From positions 931,001-995,000 of the forward strand of contig JAEVLN010000023.1 in the NCBI GenBank assembly GCA_018350325.1: a DNA stretch of 64,000 nucleotides, written 5' to 3'. This stretch comes from Globodera rostochiensis (Eukaryota > Nematoda > Chromadorea > Rhabditida > Heteroderidae). Position numbers and translations under genes: made by a program. Shown here piece after piece: positions 1 through 11,362 of the stretch; position 1 is the first letter of the stretch; each line of letters begins with the position of its first letter. The notes below the pieces were generated by a model that worked only from the letters and a program-made list of their open reading frames with translations, ran no database searches and had not been told where the DNA came from.

Positions 1-43
1 GAAGTCAGTCACCCATTTGGTTGGCTTCCCTCACTAAAAGGTT

Positions 44-96
44 GCTTACGACCATACCACGTTGAAAGCACGCCATCCCGTCCGATCTGGCAAGTT
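44..96 (+). rRNA. 5S rRNA, 5' fragment (pseudogene)
   Basis: The stretch begins GCTTACGACCATACCACGTT and continues through the GCCATCCCGTCCGATCTGGC core typical of metazoan 5S rRNA. After CAAGTT it leaves the 5S sequence, so only about 53 of roughly 119 nt remain. The missing 3' half includes most of the internal promoter, so it is probably not transcribed as a 5S gene. It may mark the edge of a dispersed 5S copy or a 5S-derived retroelement head. Confidence 0.8.
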
Positions 97-1500
97 TTCT
101 TCGAATTTTGCCTTAAATCGTCGAAATGTCGATGAAATTTTGCAAAAAATTGTTGAATTCACCAAGATTTTTTTCTGGCTCTTTGTGGATTATGAAAGCT
201 AATGGTGTCACCTTAACGCCGTCCCGCAATGCCTTCACAACAACGAATAACGCCACAATTACGGGTTTTCCTTCGCCATGCTGAAAATGTCCACGAAGCC
301 CATCTTTGGAGGGCGAAAGCATCAACAGAATTGAAAAGCTCTGTGCATCTCGGGGATAATACCCTGAAATATGCCTTTGCATATTAACCACATTAACTAA
401 CTGTACCATCAGAAAGCTTCAGGCGTGAGCGCGAGCAGTTCGGGCAATTCAAAAGCTTGTCGTTGTTGATCAGTTCTTCCGTCCCCTAATTGGTGTCCTC
501 TGTCGCCCATTTGGAAAAAGGAGCAATTTCTTGGCACTCTTTTAGTTTCCTTCAGTAAAACAATTTAAATAATTTTTATTTAAAAAAAAATATTTCTTTA
601 TCCCTTACCGTACTTAGGGAATTTTACGTGGTAAGGGTCGGGTTTTTTGCCCTTATTGTCCTTAAAAACTGACAAAAAATTTCAAAAATTTCTTCAGGCG
701 GCGTATGCCGGCACCGCCTTGCCTTGAATAAATTATATGCAAAACATAAAGCCAAACCAAGTAAAATAATTTTGGCTTAAAATCGCGAGCTTTTTAGTCT
801 CCAAAAGGCAAAAGATACGCCCATCGTCCAAATGGGAATTTGCTTTAAAATTTTATAATTAGAAGTTATTCAATAGCATTTTTGTCTTTACTTCAAGAGC
901 ACAAATGGAATTAGTAAATAAATGCTATGTGTGACTTGTTACATTTTTCAGAGTGATTTTTTTGCTGATTCATACTCAGCCCGACGAGGGGAATCAATTG
1001 GTAGTATTTTTATTCGGATCTGATTCAATAAGGTATAAATTCCAAAGTTCCCAAATTTGTCGAATTCCTTCAGTGTCGAAATCAATCAGTGTCGAAAACC
1101 CCAGACACCATTTTTTGTGGTTTAAAAAAAAATTAATGAAAAATTTTTAATAATTCTTATAAATTTAAATATTTGGCATAATGTTACTTAAAAATGTAAC
1201 ATTTATTGTGATTTTTCGACTAAATTGTTCAACAAAAATGCAAGTAAAAATTGAATTATACGAGCGCCTGGGAGCCGCTTCGCGGCTCCCAACCACTCTT
1301 TTTAATGCTTTTTTTTGTTGTTGTTTCATTTTTTTATTGTTGGCTAATACTTTTTTTTTAATCAATTAACTCAAAATTTTGTTAAGTAATATTTGCTTAT
1401 AATCATATATTTTTAAATAAAATATTGTATTGATTTTGAACAATAATCAATGGAGCGTTTGATTTTAATAAATGATTTATTAAAAAATATATATAAAAAA
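97..1500. other. No recognisable gene; AT-rich sequence with one perfect hairpin
   Basis: A 98-codon minus-strand ORF (113-409) has no recognised domain and no clear exon context. The rest is AT-rich. Positions 1270-1290 form a perfect 9-bp stem, GGGAGCCGC, with a TTC loop. It lies downstream of the Helitron coding region on that element's strand and may be part of its 3' end. Confidence 0.4.
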
Positions 1501-1519
1501 TAGAATACAAAAGTAGATC

Positions 1520-4500
1520 AATGTAGAACACTTCGCAGGAGTACTGCTTCCAGGCGCAAGGAGTTTACTAAATGATAGTTAGAGGGACAACTTTGGTCCC
1601 GCCCTATCATACGCTACATCCTCCTCCATGTAGCGATTAACTTACCTTATTGCGCTTTCGTTTATTTTAATTGAAGTACAATAGTTGACTTTAAAATCAT
1701 AAAAAAAATTCCAAAAAAATATATTTGGAAAACCATATCTTGCTTTTTGTTTTCTTTTATAAATATTATTTTCTTTTTAATCTTCATTTAAGCACTTCAT
1801 TCCAAACAATATTTTTAACTAAATTATTTTCTGCATTTATAGGAAGTTTAATCTTGATACCATTCCAAGATCTAACCCGGGATAATGCAACATATGTTTG
1901 CCCATGAGAAAATGGAGGTTCTGAATAATCCAAACCGATCTTTGTAAAGGTTTGAGATTGGATTTTATTGATTGTAAATGCAAAAGCTGATTTTAATGGA
2001 AATTGATGTATGCGTAATATAAATGGAAATTTTTTGTCTTCAATTATTGTAATTCTCGGAATTAGAGTTGTTTCACCTGTTCTATCACCACTTTTTATTT
2101 CACAATTTATTACGTGTTTCCCCATTTCTATTATTTGTAATCTGGTACCATTACATAAACCTTCTTTAACATTTAGATTGCGCAATAACATTACCATCGA
2201 TTTTTTCTTAACTTCTAATTTATGGTTAGGCAAACTTGAACATTTTAAAGAATTTAAAATTTCAGATGAATTGGGAAATTTTCATGAATATGTGTTTCGT
2301 CGATACTCAAATAAGTTTGCAAATCACCTTCTAACAAATGTATTATTACTTCATTATATTGATCAACAACTGTATTGTATGGAGACAAAATTGCTATTTC
2401 TCCTAATTTATCGTATTTGTTTTTTTTAATTATATCGTCAAATATTTCTGTAATTAAATTACCGTTGCTTATACACGAATCGGGCACCTTTACAAAGTTG
2501 TTTTCCTTAGAATTACCATTACCTATTTCAATTAACTCTTCTGCAAATTCTTTTTCGTTTGGATCGGCTCTCATATTTTTTGTCAACTTTAATGTTTTAA
2601 AATGTTTCCAATTTGTTGAATTTTTGATCAAAAGATCAACTACTTCCGATCTTGTACCAAATTCTTTTATTAGCAAACATTGTCGAAAATCACCGCTCAG
2701 TATCATTGTTTTACCACCAAATGGGATATTATTACACATCAATTCTCTTAGTTTTGAATCAATTATGTCTAGAATGAAGCGCGAAGCCATAGGAGCTTCA
2801 TCCCAAATAAAAATATCCGTTGTTCTAATTTCATCTGCATCTTTTCCACGGTTTTCAATTCCCGATGAAGAATTTTTTGATTATGAATTGTTCTTCCTTT
2901 TTTTAAAATTGTGGCTGCTATTCCCGAAAATGCCATGTTGCATATTGTTCTATTCATTGCTCTTGCTAAATGAAAAATTGTTTTCAGTGTATAAGACTTT
3001 CCTGTCCCACCAGGACCATCAATAAATATACAGTTTTGAATAGTTTTATTTTCAATAGCTGGCATTATTTCATTAATTATTGATAGTTGTTCTTCATTCA
3101 TCATCTGTTTTAATTGATTTGCAATTTCCGTTTCTTCACTTGGGTCATACATATCATCCTCTTCAATTATTGTAACATTTTGGTCTAACTGAGGCATTGT
3201 TTTAAAATCAACTAATGATTTGTCTTGGTAATTTAGACTTTTTTCAATTAATTGTAAGCCTTTTTGATTAATTTTATCCAAGGATAAATTAAAAAGCGTT
3301 GTTTTATGTCCCGTAACATATGATCCTTAAAAGCTTCCCATAGCTTGTGAGGATGTTTTGGATTACAATGAATTAATATATTTACAAATAAAGTTCTTAA
3401 GCCTTTTGGGTGTTTCCTTGAAAATAAACTTGCTTCTTCCATACATTTATGCCATTCATCATCATCTCTTGTAAGACCGTGTGCCAAACATGCTTCTGCA
3501 AAACTATCATATTCTTTTCCTTCAACAATTTTTAAATCAGTGAAACTTCTTCCATACATATTAAGTAAAAGGAATCGCAAATAATATTTTTCGGTTTCCA
3601 TTGGATGAACCGGAACTAAGCGCCCAATTTTTTTTATATTGCCTTCTCTAGGATACTTCCATCTTCGTTCTTTTTTTATCCAAGTGCAATACTTTGGCAT
3701 GTCTACATATTTTATTTTTTGCTGTGGATGTGATTGACAAAACTTAAAATAGGCAGTAAGAGTACTGTCGCGCTTAGATGCTTCTTCTATTTCGCCAATA
3801 TCTGCAGACTTTTTAAAGAACACTTTTTGTTGATTTTCTAAATGAACATCAAGAGTATCTACCGAATGTGATTTTCCGTGCATAGGAAATTTAAAAATTC
3901 TCCAACATCCCTCACAGGGATTTAAATATCTTGCCTCTAAATAAGCGCCAACTTCATCATATTTTAAAATAGTTTTTTGCCCCTCCTCGTTTGAAGTAAT
4001 GCATTCTATTACTGCTGCATCGTAACCTTTGTAAATATAATCATAAAGATATTTAACAGCTGATATATCTGCAACTCTTTCAACATTTATGTGAGCTCTA
4101 AATACTTTGCTTAAAAACGGGTTATAAGGAACAACAAATTGATTTGTCAATTTAACACCTTTTTTGTAAATATATCGCCCATCGTCTGGTCGTTTATAAA
4201 AGGGATATCCATCTTCGTTTATTTGAGTTGTGTCGTTGAAAGGTTTTGGGAATTTTTTTTTTGCATTTTTGCTTTGCTTTATCCCAACATGGAGAATTTT
4301 CTTTGCATGGGCCGTGCATCATACACGTAGAAACAACATCATACAATTCTTGGTCTTTTGATTGATCCGGTATTACAGCAGATATAAATTGGTCGACATC
4401 TTCTGACGAACGCCATTTATCTTTTGGGGCTAATGTAATCAATAAATGTAAATGGGGTAAACCTCTTTTTGATATTCGATAACCCAACAGTCTCCAATCA

Positions 4501-6540
4501 CAGAACCAAAAATTTCTTCGTTCAAAATCAAACGCAATAAATGCGTTTTTTTAAGTTCAAAAACACGTGCAACAATATCTGGTCTATCTGTTGGGGTTTG
4601 GCCAGGTTTTAAACATTTTAGAATATCAGGGTCGTTAGGATTACATGTAAAAGTAACAAAAAGAGAAGCTTTTTTCTAAAGAAAATCTTCAACATTAGAA
4701 TAATTACTGCTACACAATTCGGCTTGATGATTTCGGATATATTCCAATCTGTCCCATTCTATTTTAGCGGCTGAATCAACGATCCATTGTTGAAAAGCTT
4801 ACTTGCATAGAAATGTGGGAAAAATTTTTCATCATCACGAATAAACAGGAAAAACTTTGTATAATCACATAAAGAAATTTTTTTGCCAATTTTATCTTTT
4901 ATCCTAAAATCATAACCCGATTTGTTCAATGGATATAGTAACGGATATGTCATTGGCTCAACACATTTATCCAACGGATAGATGTCTTTTAATTTTTTCT
5001 CACTCTTTGGATAAACAACAATGCGTGCAGGTGGTATCTCATCATTAGCGTTACAAAACATTATTGCACAAACTTCATTTGTTTGTGGTATGTTGTACCG
5101 ATTTAAATCAAAACCATCTTTTATACTAAACAGCAAACGGATTTCGGACATTTTTGTATTCTCTGTTTGGGACCGTTCCAATTCTTGTTGATAAGCATCT
5201 TTCATTAACATATAAGAGCGAGCAAATTCATTTTTTCTTCGCATTACCGAATCAATGATTTCCATTATCTCTTTATCGCAATCTTTGTTTACTTTGTGTC
5301 GGTCTTCAATTGCTTCTTCAGTATCAATAAAATACAGTTGTCCATTTGTGGGGAATTTCATTTTCGTCTGGCATTGCACTTTGATTAAATTTATGATAAA
5401 CTTGTCCTTGTATTTTAAAACATGGTGGTCCTGGTGACGGAAAAGCGAAACGGAAACAACTTAAAGAAGCTAAAGCAAAAGCATTGTTATATCGCCGTAT
5501 ATTTTTCAGAAATCGTTTGTTTTTTGGATGTTCTGGAGAAAAAAATTGTTTTAATTCGTCGGGATAGTCTTCAATTAAATTCTCAAGAAAATTAAGACGT
5601 CCATCCTTACAACAGTTATTAAAACCCCCTTCTTTTAATAAACCAGGACGCTCTTCTGTAAAATGCAAAGCTTTGCATTTCTGACACTTAAAATCAAAAG
5701 GACTAAGTTCATAAAAAATTGTATTGGTTGAAGCATTAGCTGCAAGATAAAAACAATTTTCTTCCTTTTTGGTTTTGCGCCAAAGTTGGTTCCTTTCTTG
5801 TTCTCTCTCTCTAAATTCTTGTAATTCTGTTTCTGACTGTTCTGCTTTTCTTTTTCGCCATTTTTCTGCTACCAGTCTTTTCTTTTCTCGAAAAGTACTA
5901 CGCAAGGATGTTTCTGTTGTTGAATAAATTAACGTGCTTGTAGATTGATTTAATAAATTAATCGAATTTTCCATTTCTTCTCCCGATTCGTCCAAATTTA
6001 TTATCAAATGTTCTTGTATTTCAGGCGTTAATTTCTTTGACCGCTTTTTTAAGGAGCTTTGAACCTTTTCAACAGCTTTTGAAGTGAGCGTTACACTTTT
6101 TTCAGCTTTTGTAGGGAGCATTGAACCCTTCACATTGGTGTAATTTTCAACTAGATAATCAGAAGTTTTGTCGCCGTTTTGCCGTAGCGAAGAATGTTTC
6201 TTCCGTACCATAGACAGTTATCAAATATGTTTGATTTGGAAACAGCTAAATTATTATTATTTTAAAAGATAGATTTAAAGCAAATAAAAATAATAAAAAG
6301 TAATTAAAATATAGAGATGTAAATGAAAAAAAACGAATAACAAATATGTCGAAATATGATAACAAAAAAAAAGAATTTGTGAGGTCAAAGAAACAACGGT
6401 GTTGTTTTTCCTTTTTAGCATCAACAAAATGAAATGTATGTTTCTATGATTCAATGTTTTTTTCTCTTCTCTTGAAGAAGTTTTCGTGTCAAAAAATAAA
6501 ATAATTCAAAACGATACGTACGCGACTGACTTAGTATGGG
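1520..6540 (-). mobile_element. Decayed autonomous Helitron (approximate limits)
   Basis: The element is defined by a Rep-helicase coding region (1784-6211) read leftward. Candidate 3'-end structures lie beyond its stop: a stem at 1612-1635 (CGCTACAT with an 8-nt loop) and a compound stem at 1573-1609 containing GGGAC/GTCCC. Helitrons normally end in a short hairpin followed by CTRR; no unambiguous CTRR terminus was found, so the true ends are unresolved. The 5' end is placed only roughly, in the AT-rich sequence after 6211. Confidence 0.7.
1784..6211 (-). pseudogene. Helitron Rep/Pif1-like helicase polyprotein, frameshifted
   Basis: This is the rolling-circle transposition protein of a Helitron, which nicks and unwinds donor DNA. 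Reading leftward from 6211 there is a basic, charged N-terminal region and then a Helitron-like N-terminal domain (5379-4759). Next comes a stretch with one stop that keeps the FVTFTCNPNDP motif, followed by the HUH motif GLPHLHLLI near 4440 and the catalytic-tyrosine region YLYDYIYKGYD near 4040. The helicase follows with Walker A GPGGTGKS (about 3020), the SGDFRQ motif (about 2690), and the C-terminal SHGQTYVALSRVRS signature (about 1890). The frame changes at about 5350, 4750, 4490, 4170, 3265, 2780 and 2245, and there is an in-frame stop near 4678, so the protein cannot be made intact. Retention of all key motifs suggests fairly recent loss. Confidence 0.9.
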
Positions 6541-6980
6541 TTAAGATTTAGGTATATTGTCCCTCTCCCTAGAAGTCAACCAACAGCAGCTCAATTGTGA
6601 AAAAGCAACGAGCAAAACAATTGGGAGGCGAGAAGAGGGAATGAATGACACAAATAATGCAAATGTTATGAAATAAAACATGTTAGTCGATAACAAATAC
6701 CTAGGAATCTGATTGCACTGCAACAAAGACATTACGGCACGGCCAAAAACAAAATGTCCGGTTGCACAAATTGGACAAAATGTCCTGTTTACATATCCAT
6801 TGTTTAGCATCAGATTTCAACCCATTCCTTGTTTAGGTGTTACACACACAATGGCCCCGTTATAAATAAACTTTTCCTTACAAAAATTTCTGAAATTCCA
6901 CTCTTTCCGAGGTCGTTTTGCAAACAAAAAGAAATTAAAAATTAAATTCAGCTCCAACAATTTAATTGTTTAATTTTGAC
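6212..6980. other. AT-rich spacer between the Helitron and the BTB gene
   Basis: It holds the presumed Helitron 5' flank and the upstream region of the next gene. No domain-bearing ORF, tRNA or clear promoter motif is visible. Confidence 0.4.
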
Positions 6981-7705
6981 ATGCCAAAATCGGATTGTTT
7001 GGTTGACCGGATGAAGCATTTGCTGAGCGCGGGAAATGATGCGGCGGATGTGCACTTTTTGGTGGGGGAAGGAACCGAAAAGGAGGCGAGTCTTTCGGAG
7101 GATAAAATTGGACGTTTTATAAATTCGCAATTTTTTGAATTTAGCTTTTGCCGGCACATAAACTGATTCTGACGGCGGCTTCTGACGTCTTTGAGGCAAT
7201 GTTCCGTTTTGATGCCCAAAATGCAAAGGCCGCCGGAGGGGCTTGTGCGCATTTTGTTTAAAATTTATATTTTTCTAAATTATTTTAGCCCTTTCGAAAG
7301 ATATTAAACCCGTGGAGATGCCCGACGTAGAGGTGGGGGCGTTCAAGGCAATGCTCAGCTTTATTTATGCGGACGATCCGACCGGAATCAGTGGGGACAA
7401 TTTGTTCGCTGTGCTTTACGCAGGTGCAATTTTATCGATTTTAGTTTCTTTTTTTGACAAGAAAACAGTTCAATAATGAGTGAATTAATCCTCAAGAATT
7501 TGCATTGTTTTTTCTTAAAGTAAAAAATAAATAAATTATCCCTAAACTATGGAAATTAGAAATGTTGATAACAATTCCTTTAATTTCAGCCAATAAATAT
7601 GACGTGTCCGGACTGGTCAAAGCGTGTGTCAACTTTCCCAAAGAGAAACTGCGCAATGTTTTTCTCTCTATTGAGCAGGCTCGCTTGCTTGGAGAAGATT
7701 TTTAA
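6981..7705 (+). CDS. BTB-domain protein, short form (four exons, 151 aa)
   Basis: BTB domains dimerise and commonly recruit substrates to Cullin-3 ubiquitin ligases. Exons are 6981-7085, 7145-7244, 7289-7423 and 7590-7705, and they splice in one frame. Residues 25-31 read ADVHFLV, the usual start of the family's BTB fold. LLPAHKLIL, SDVFEAMFRFDAQNAK and the FKAMLSFIYADD block follow, then the first BACK helix KYDVSGLVKACVNF. Intron 1 starts GCGAGT instead of GT. The last exon runs through LLGEDF into TAA where relatives have a splice donor after LLGEE and continue into BACK, so this is a C-terminally truncated BTB. It may be a real short protein or the intact head of a dead gene. Confidence 0.7.
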
Positions 7706-7761
7706 TAAATATTTGCAAATTTTGGCCTTTTTGTGAACTGGAATTCCCAATTCGGTTAAGG

Positions 7762-7890
7762 GGGCGCGCGACCTGATCGACAACAAACTAACGGTAAGAG
7801 GCCTTCTTCTGTTTTTTGTCAGTCGATACACGCCTTGACATAGGCCTCGAGTTCCCTAAGCGTAACCGGCTTCAAAGTTTCGAAATCAAT
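7762..7890 (-). pseudogene. BET-type NET (extra-terminal) domain fragment, copy 1
   Basis: Read on the minus strand, the segment keeps IDFETLK and the [10 protein letters not shown] block that characterises the NET domain of BET bromodomain proteins. The upstream NPDEIEI part is missing and stops intervene. It is a partial repeat of the fuller copy immediately to the right (7984-8214). No bromodomain is visible nearby. Confidence 0.55.
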
Positions 7891-7983
7891 TACAAACGAA
7901 GGCACCAAATAAAACAGAATAAATATTAAGTTATCATTGATTGGATCTAATGTCAAATCATTGATTTTGTCTAAGATTTTCCA

Positions 7984-8214
7984 TCAAGTACTTGATTTTC
8001 GGTAATAGTAAATGAAGGGCGCGCGACCTGATCGGACAACGGAAAAGCTAACAGTAAGAGGAGGCCTTCTTCTGTTTTTTGTCAGTCGATTGAGAACACG
8101 CCTTAACAAAGCCTCGAGTTCCCTAAGCGTAACCGGCTTCAATGTCTCGAAATCAATTTCAATTTCGTCCGGATTCAAATCTTTAATCTGTTCCCGTGCC
8201 TTCATTTTGTTCAC
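7984..8214 (-). pseudogene. BET-type NET domain fragment, copy 2
   Basis: The 76-codon minus-strand frame contains [20 protein letters not shown], a near-consensus NET domain core. In BRD2/3/4-type proteins this binds chromatin factors. The rest of a BET protein is absent. A basic tail [10 protein letters not shown] follows the core, as in BET proteins. A third, related copy lies at 18826-19112, so this is a dispersed duplicated segment, not a functioning BET gene. Confidence 0.65.
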
Positions 8215-8344
8215 AACGCTAAAAATAGTTTAATTAGCCACTAACGAAGGCACCAAAAAAATGCCTTGTCAGTTTATGGCCTGGGAATTTATTAATGTTC
8301 TGTGAAAGTTGGCGTTTTTCAACGTAAGTCATCGGCCCGAGGAG

Positions 8345-8470
8345 CAGGGGCGGACGAAAACAGAATTTTTCATTTTTGAAAACGAAAACAAAACGAAAAA
8401 ATTTTTTTAGGACGAAACCGAAACACGAAACGAAAAATTTTTGTTTTCATTTACGAAACGAAAAAATATA
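8345..8470. repeat. CGAAA/CGAAAC-rich low-complexity repeat
   Basis: Degenerate runs of cgaaaac and gaaacgaaaa. A similar tract recurs at about 12215-12320, followed by the shared phrase aaatttcgtg. Confidence 0.6.
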
Positions 8471-8654
8471 CGTTTAAAACTTTTTGGATGAGCAGGGGTG
8501 CCAATTTGCCCTATTTTTTATGGCAAATGCCATAATTTTGCCATATTTAGAATTTTGTGAAAATTTTTTATTTTTTGAAAATGAGAATTTCCCGAAAATA
8601 CTACTTGATCTTCAAAAATTTAGCGGCGCCTCGGCAGTGCCGAACTACTCCCGG

Positions 8655-8911
8655 AAAATGCGACACCAGAAAATGCGACACCGAAAATGCGACACCAGAA
8701 AATGCGACACCGAAAATGCGACACCGGAAAATGCGACACCAAGGTGGAAAATGCGACACCAGAATATGCGACAGTGGAAAATGCGACACCAGAATATGCG
8801 ACAGTGGAAAATGCGACACCAGAATATGCGACAGTGGAAAATGCGACACCAGAATATGCGACAGTGGAAAATGCGACACTAGAAATACGACACTAGAAAA
8901 TGCGACATCAA
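8655..8911. repeat. About 30-bp minisatellite (aatgcgacaccagaatatgc type)
   Basis: Variable short units AATGCGACACC open the array. About four near-identical 30-bp units (AATGCGACACCAGAATATGC plus GACAGTGGAA) follow, and the array then decays. The unit is divisible by three, so several frames on both strands stay open. These are repeat artefacts and not genes. Confidence 0.85.
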
Positions 8912-9359
8912 GAAAATGTTTTTAAAAATTGAAAAAATTTTTAAAACTTTTTTTCTTGGTTTAGAATGAAAATTAAGAAAAAAGCATACGATAAGTTATA
9001 AAGGAAAGTTCGAAATATTTATTTTTAAAAGTGTAAAAGAATTTTAAAACTTTTTAAATTGTTTTTAAGAACAAGTTTCTGCACTAAACATTCATAAAAG
9101 AGAGTCGCAGGTCCGGGGAATCGAACCTGACAAACGAAACAAAATTTCGTGCAGCCCTGGTCTAGATTATCGAGTGTGTGTAGTTTAAAAAAATTCAGAA
9201 AACTTCTCGCAGTTGACACATACGGGGATCTTAGGTACAATAGTTTGATTGATTTTAAAATTCTCATTGAAATTGTTCAAAGTCATAAGGCTTTACAGGA
9301 AGTACAAGGAGGTTATTCCTGTTTTTTGAGGGAAACAAATCGAAAATCGATTTTCTAAG

Positions 9360-10237
9360 GTGCTCGACCTGCTGAAGTTGGCCGACTACTTCCAGGGGCC
9401 TATTTCAATTGGATCATATCTCCGATATGTTCCTATGATATGTCATATCTGTGTTACAATTCCGTCGTATTGACTGGGATATGATATCATAGGCAGAGGT
9501 TACATACGACGGCTTTCGGGTTCGGGGTTTGGAATTGGTCAAAATAAAAGTCAGATTCGAATTCTACGACCCAGAGAACCCCTAGAAGTGTGTTTTCAAC
9601 ATTTTGAAAAAAAAATTTTTCAATTTTTTCTAAAAATCACCGCTTTGGAGCGGATACACCGGCATTATGATTTCTGTAAGGGGACGTGTCATATCCTATT
9701 TATGATACGCTTTTAATTGAAACGCGCGCACGATATGTCATATGGAAAGTAATGTGCCGCGGATGATATCACTTGTGATGTCATACCCGATCTAATTGAA
9801 ACGCACATATGACACCCCCATATGACATATCATGGGCGGCACATGATTTTTCATACGATTCAATTGAAACAGAAATTTTGCATACGATATGATATCGTAT
9901 CATAGGATCATATCGGAGATATGACACAATTGAAATAGGCCCCAGGTGGACTGGGTGAAGGCATGTCTTGAGCGCTGCTTGCCCAATTGCCTGGAGATTC
10001 CGCTATTTGAACGTTTTCTGTTGGTTGAACGTTATCGACTTGACAATGTGCGTGCACATTATTTCCATGCTTTGTATTTAAAGATTTTTTATTTGTTTTT
10101 AGCATCTTTTTCTACGAGATTTAAATGTGGAAAATTTGCGAGTGTTTTTCAAGACAAATCGTGCACGATTTTGCGCGTGCATCAGCAGTAAGGAGTTTCA
10201 GGACGCGCTCATAACGTGCATTTGCGACAAGCATTGA
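9360..10237 (+). pseudogene. BTB-BACK protein C-terminal part, coding exon split by a MITE
   Basis: Codons 9360-9395 (VLDLLKLADYFQ) continue at 9946-10047 (VDWVKACLERCLPN through ERFLLVERYRLDN). They then splice to the last exon, 10103-10237 (HLFLRDLNVENLRVFF to CICDKH and TGA). All junctions are phase 0. The same architecture is seen in the minus-strand gene at 34894-36635, where LADYFQIDWLKECC is uninterrupted. A 547-bp element sits exactly between DYFQ and VDW. No BTB half is recognisable upstream, so this is a truncated copy that was then interrupted. Confidence 0.75.
9396..9942. mobile_element. 547-bp MITE with terminal inverted repeats and CAG target duplication
   Basis: The ends are GGGCCTATTTCAATTG and its exact reverse complement, and the inverted similarity extends further inward (GATCATATCTCCGATATG-like). 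CAG is duplicated at 9393-9395 and 9943-9945. Removing the element restores the codons TTC CAG GTG GAC of the BACK exon. There is no coding capacity. The 3-bp duplication would fit a CACTA- or Harbinger-like transposase, but the family is not assigned. Confidence 0.88.
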
Positions 10238-11140
10238 ATGAATTGACGGGACGGGACGGGGGGGGGGAGCACGATGTAAATGACGACGACTGTTTCGATG
10301 TTTAAAGAGAAAAAAGTTTTTTGAAATTCGGATAATTAACTTACTATTTATTGTGTTTTTACACTCATTTTTAAATTCTTTTGGTTTTTTTTGATATTTG
10401 AATTTTTTTGGTTATTGTTTTAAATAAGGAAGATTTGACTAGCGGTCCGATAGGCGCCTCATGGAAAAATAATTAATATTTTAACAATTTTGAATGTTTA
10501 GAAAACTCGCTACAAAAAAAATTGCAAATAATATTTACGAATGCCAAAGATTTTTTACTCAATTAAATTCCAAATTCCAGCAAAAAAATTGCTTATTTTT
10601 GAGTACCGCGGGTCGTTCCAAGTCTTGCGCCCATTTTAAGATTTTCGTTTTATTTTTAAGGAAGCGCTTATTTCGCAAACTTAGCAATTGTTGAACCTTA
10701 GAAAGCTGTGATTTTCGAATTTTTAAAAAATTAATTGATGGAGCGGGGTTTCCGATAACCAAAACCTAAACTTTCGTATCTTATTCGTTATCTATGCAAA
10801 TCAAATAAAATTGATATCATTCAGTTGCTCTTTATTTTGAACATTTTTTCAAAAAGTGAAAGCGAAACCTTTTTTTTCGAAAAATGCATTAAGAAAAGTT
10901 AATAAAATGCAAATTTTGCTTGTCAAGGTCCTTCAAAGAAATTTTTTAAAATCTTGTAAACTAACCACTTTTTTTGCGCCAATTATCAAAGAAATGATTG
11001 GTGATAAACAAATGAGATCTCTGAGTAAAGACATTTAACCATTTGAACCGCAATTTTGAAATGCCACACAAATAAGTAAACGGCAGAAAAAATTATGTAA
11101 TATGTTCTAAAACCCTAAGCAAAGATCAAATCAAAAAAAT
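10238..11140. other. No recognisable gene
   Basis: AT-rich sequence with a G homopolymer near 10255-10267. The ORFs present lack domains or exon context. Confidence 0.4.
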
Positions 11141-11362
11141 TCATCCTCCACGAAGACAAAGAATTAGCTTAAAAGTGGAACACTCCCGAACGTTGTAGTC
11201 AGCCAATGTTTGGTCTCCCTCAAGCTGTTTCCCTAAACAAAAAGCCGCGTTAATTAGCAGAAAAGTAATTTGAACCCTCAAAGAACAGTCGATGTTCGGA
11301 CGTTGGGATGCCCACTTTGGCCTCGATCTTTCGTTCACATCCGCGACAGTGTTCTTTCCCAT
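11141..11362 (-). pseudogene. Ubiquitin-like sequence, interrupted by an intron and a deletion
   Basis: On the minus strand, KIEAKVGIPTSEHRLFFEG (ends 11276) splices over a 43-nt intron (11233-11275). It continues as KQLEGDQTLADYNVRE and ends in LRGG followed directly by a stop. This aligns with ubiquitin residues 27-76. Relative to canonical ubiquitin the K48 position is kept, while I44 is F, K63 is E, H68 is K and R72 is C. Upstream, LMGKNTVADVNE resembles residues 8-18 but sits in another frame, so about ten residues are missing at a frameshift. It is probably a decayed ubiquitin-like gene; it could also be a divergent gene with an unrecognised exon. Confidence 0.7.

Noticed and set aside
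113..409. 98-codon minus-strand ORF
   Set aside because: No recognised domain, no neighbour exon or promoter; a remnant of an unknown element is possible but unsupported.
7586..8214. Minus-strand ORFs treated as one new gene next to the BTB gene
   Set aside because: They are two partial copies of the NET relic; the first overlaps the BTB exon in antisense.
8655..8911. Regular 30-bp repeats reminiscent of a CRISPR array
   Set aside because: Units are contiguous and near-identical with no unique spacers, there are no cas genes, and the host is a nematode.
9091..9160. tRNA-like TTCGATTCCCC phrase on the minus strand
   Set aside because: The T-stem does not pair and no other tRNA arms are present.
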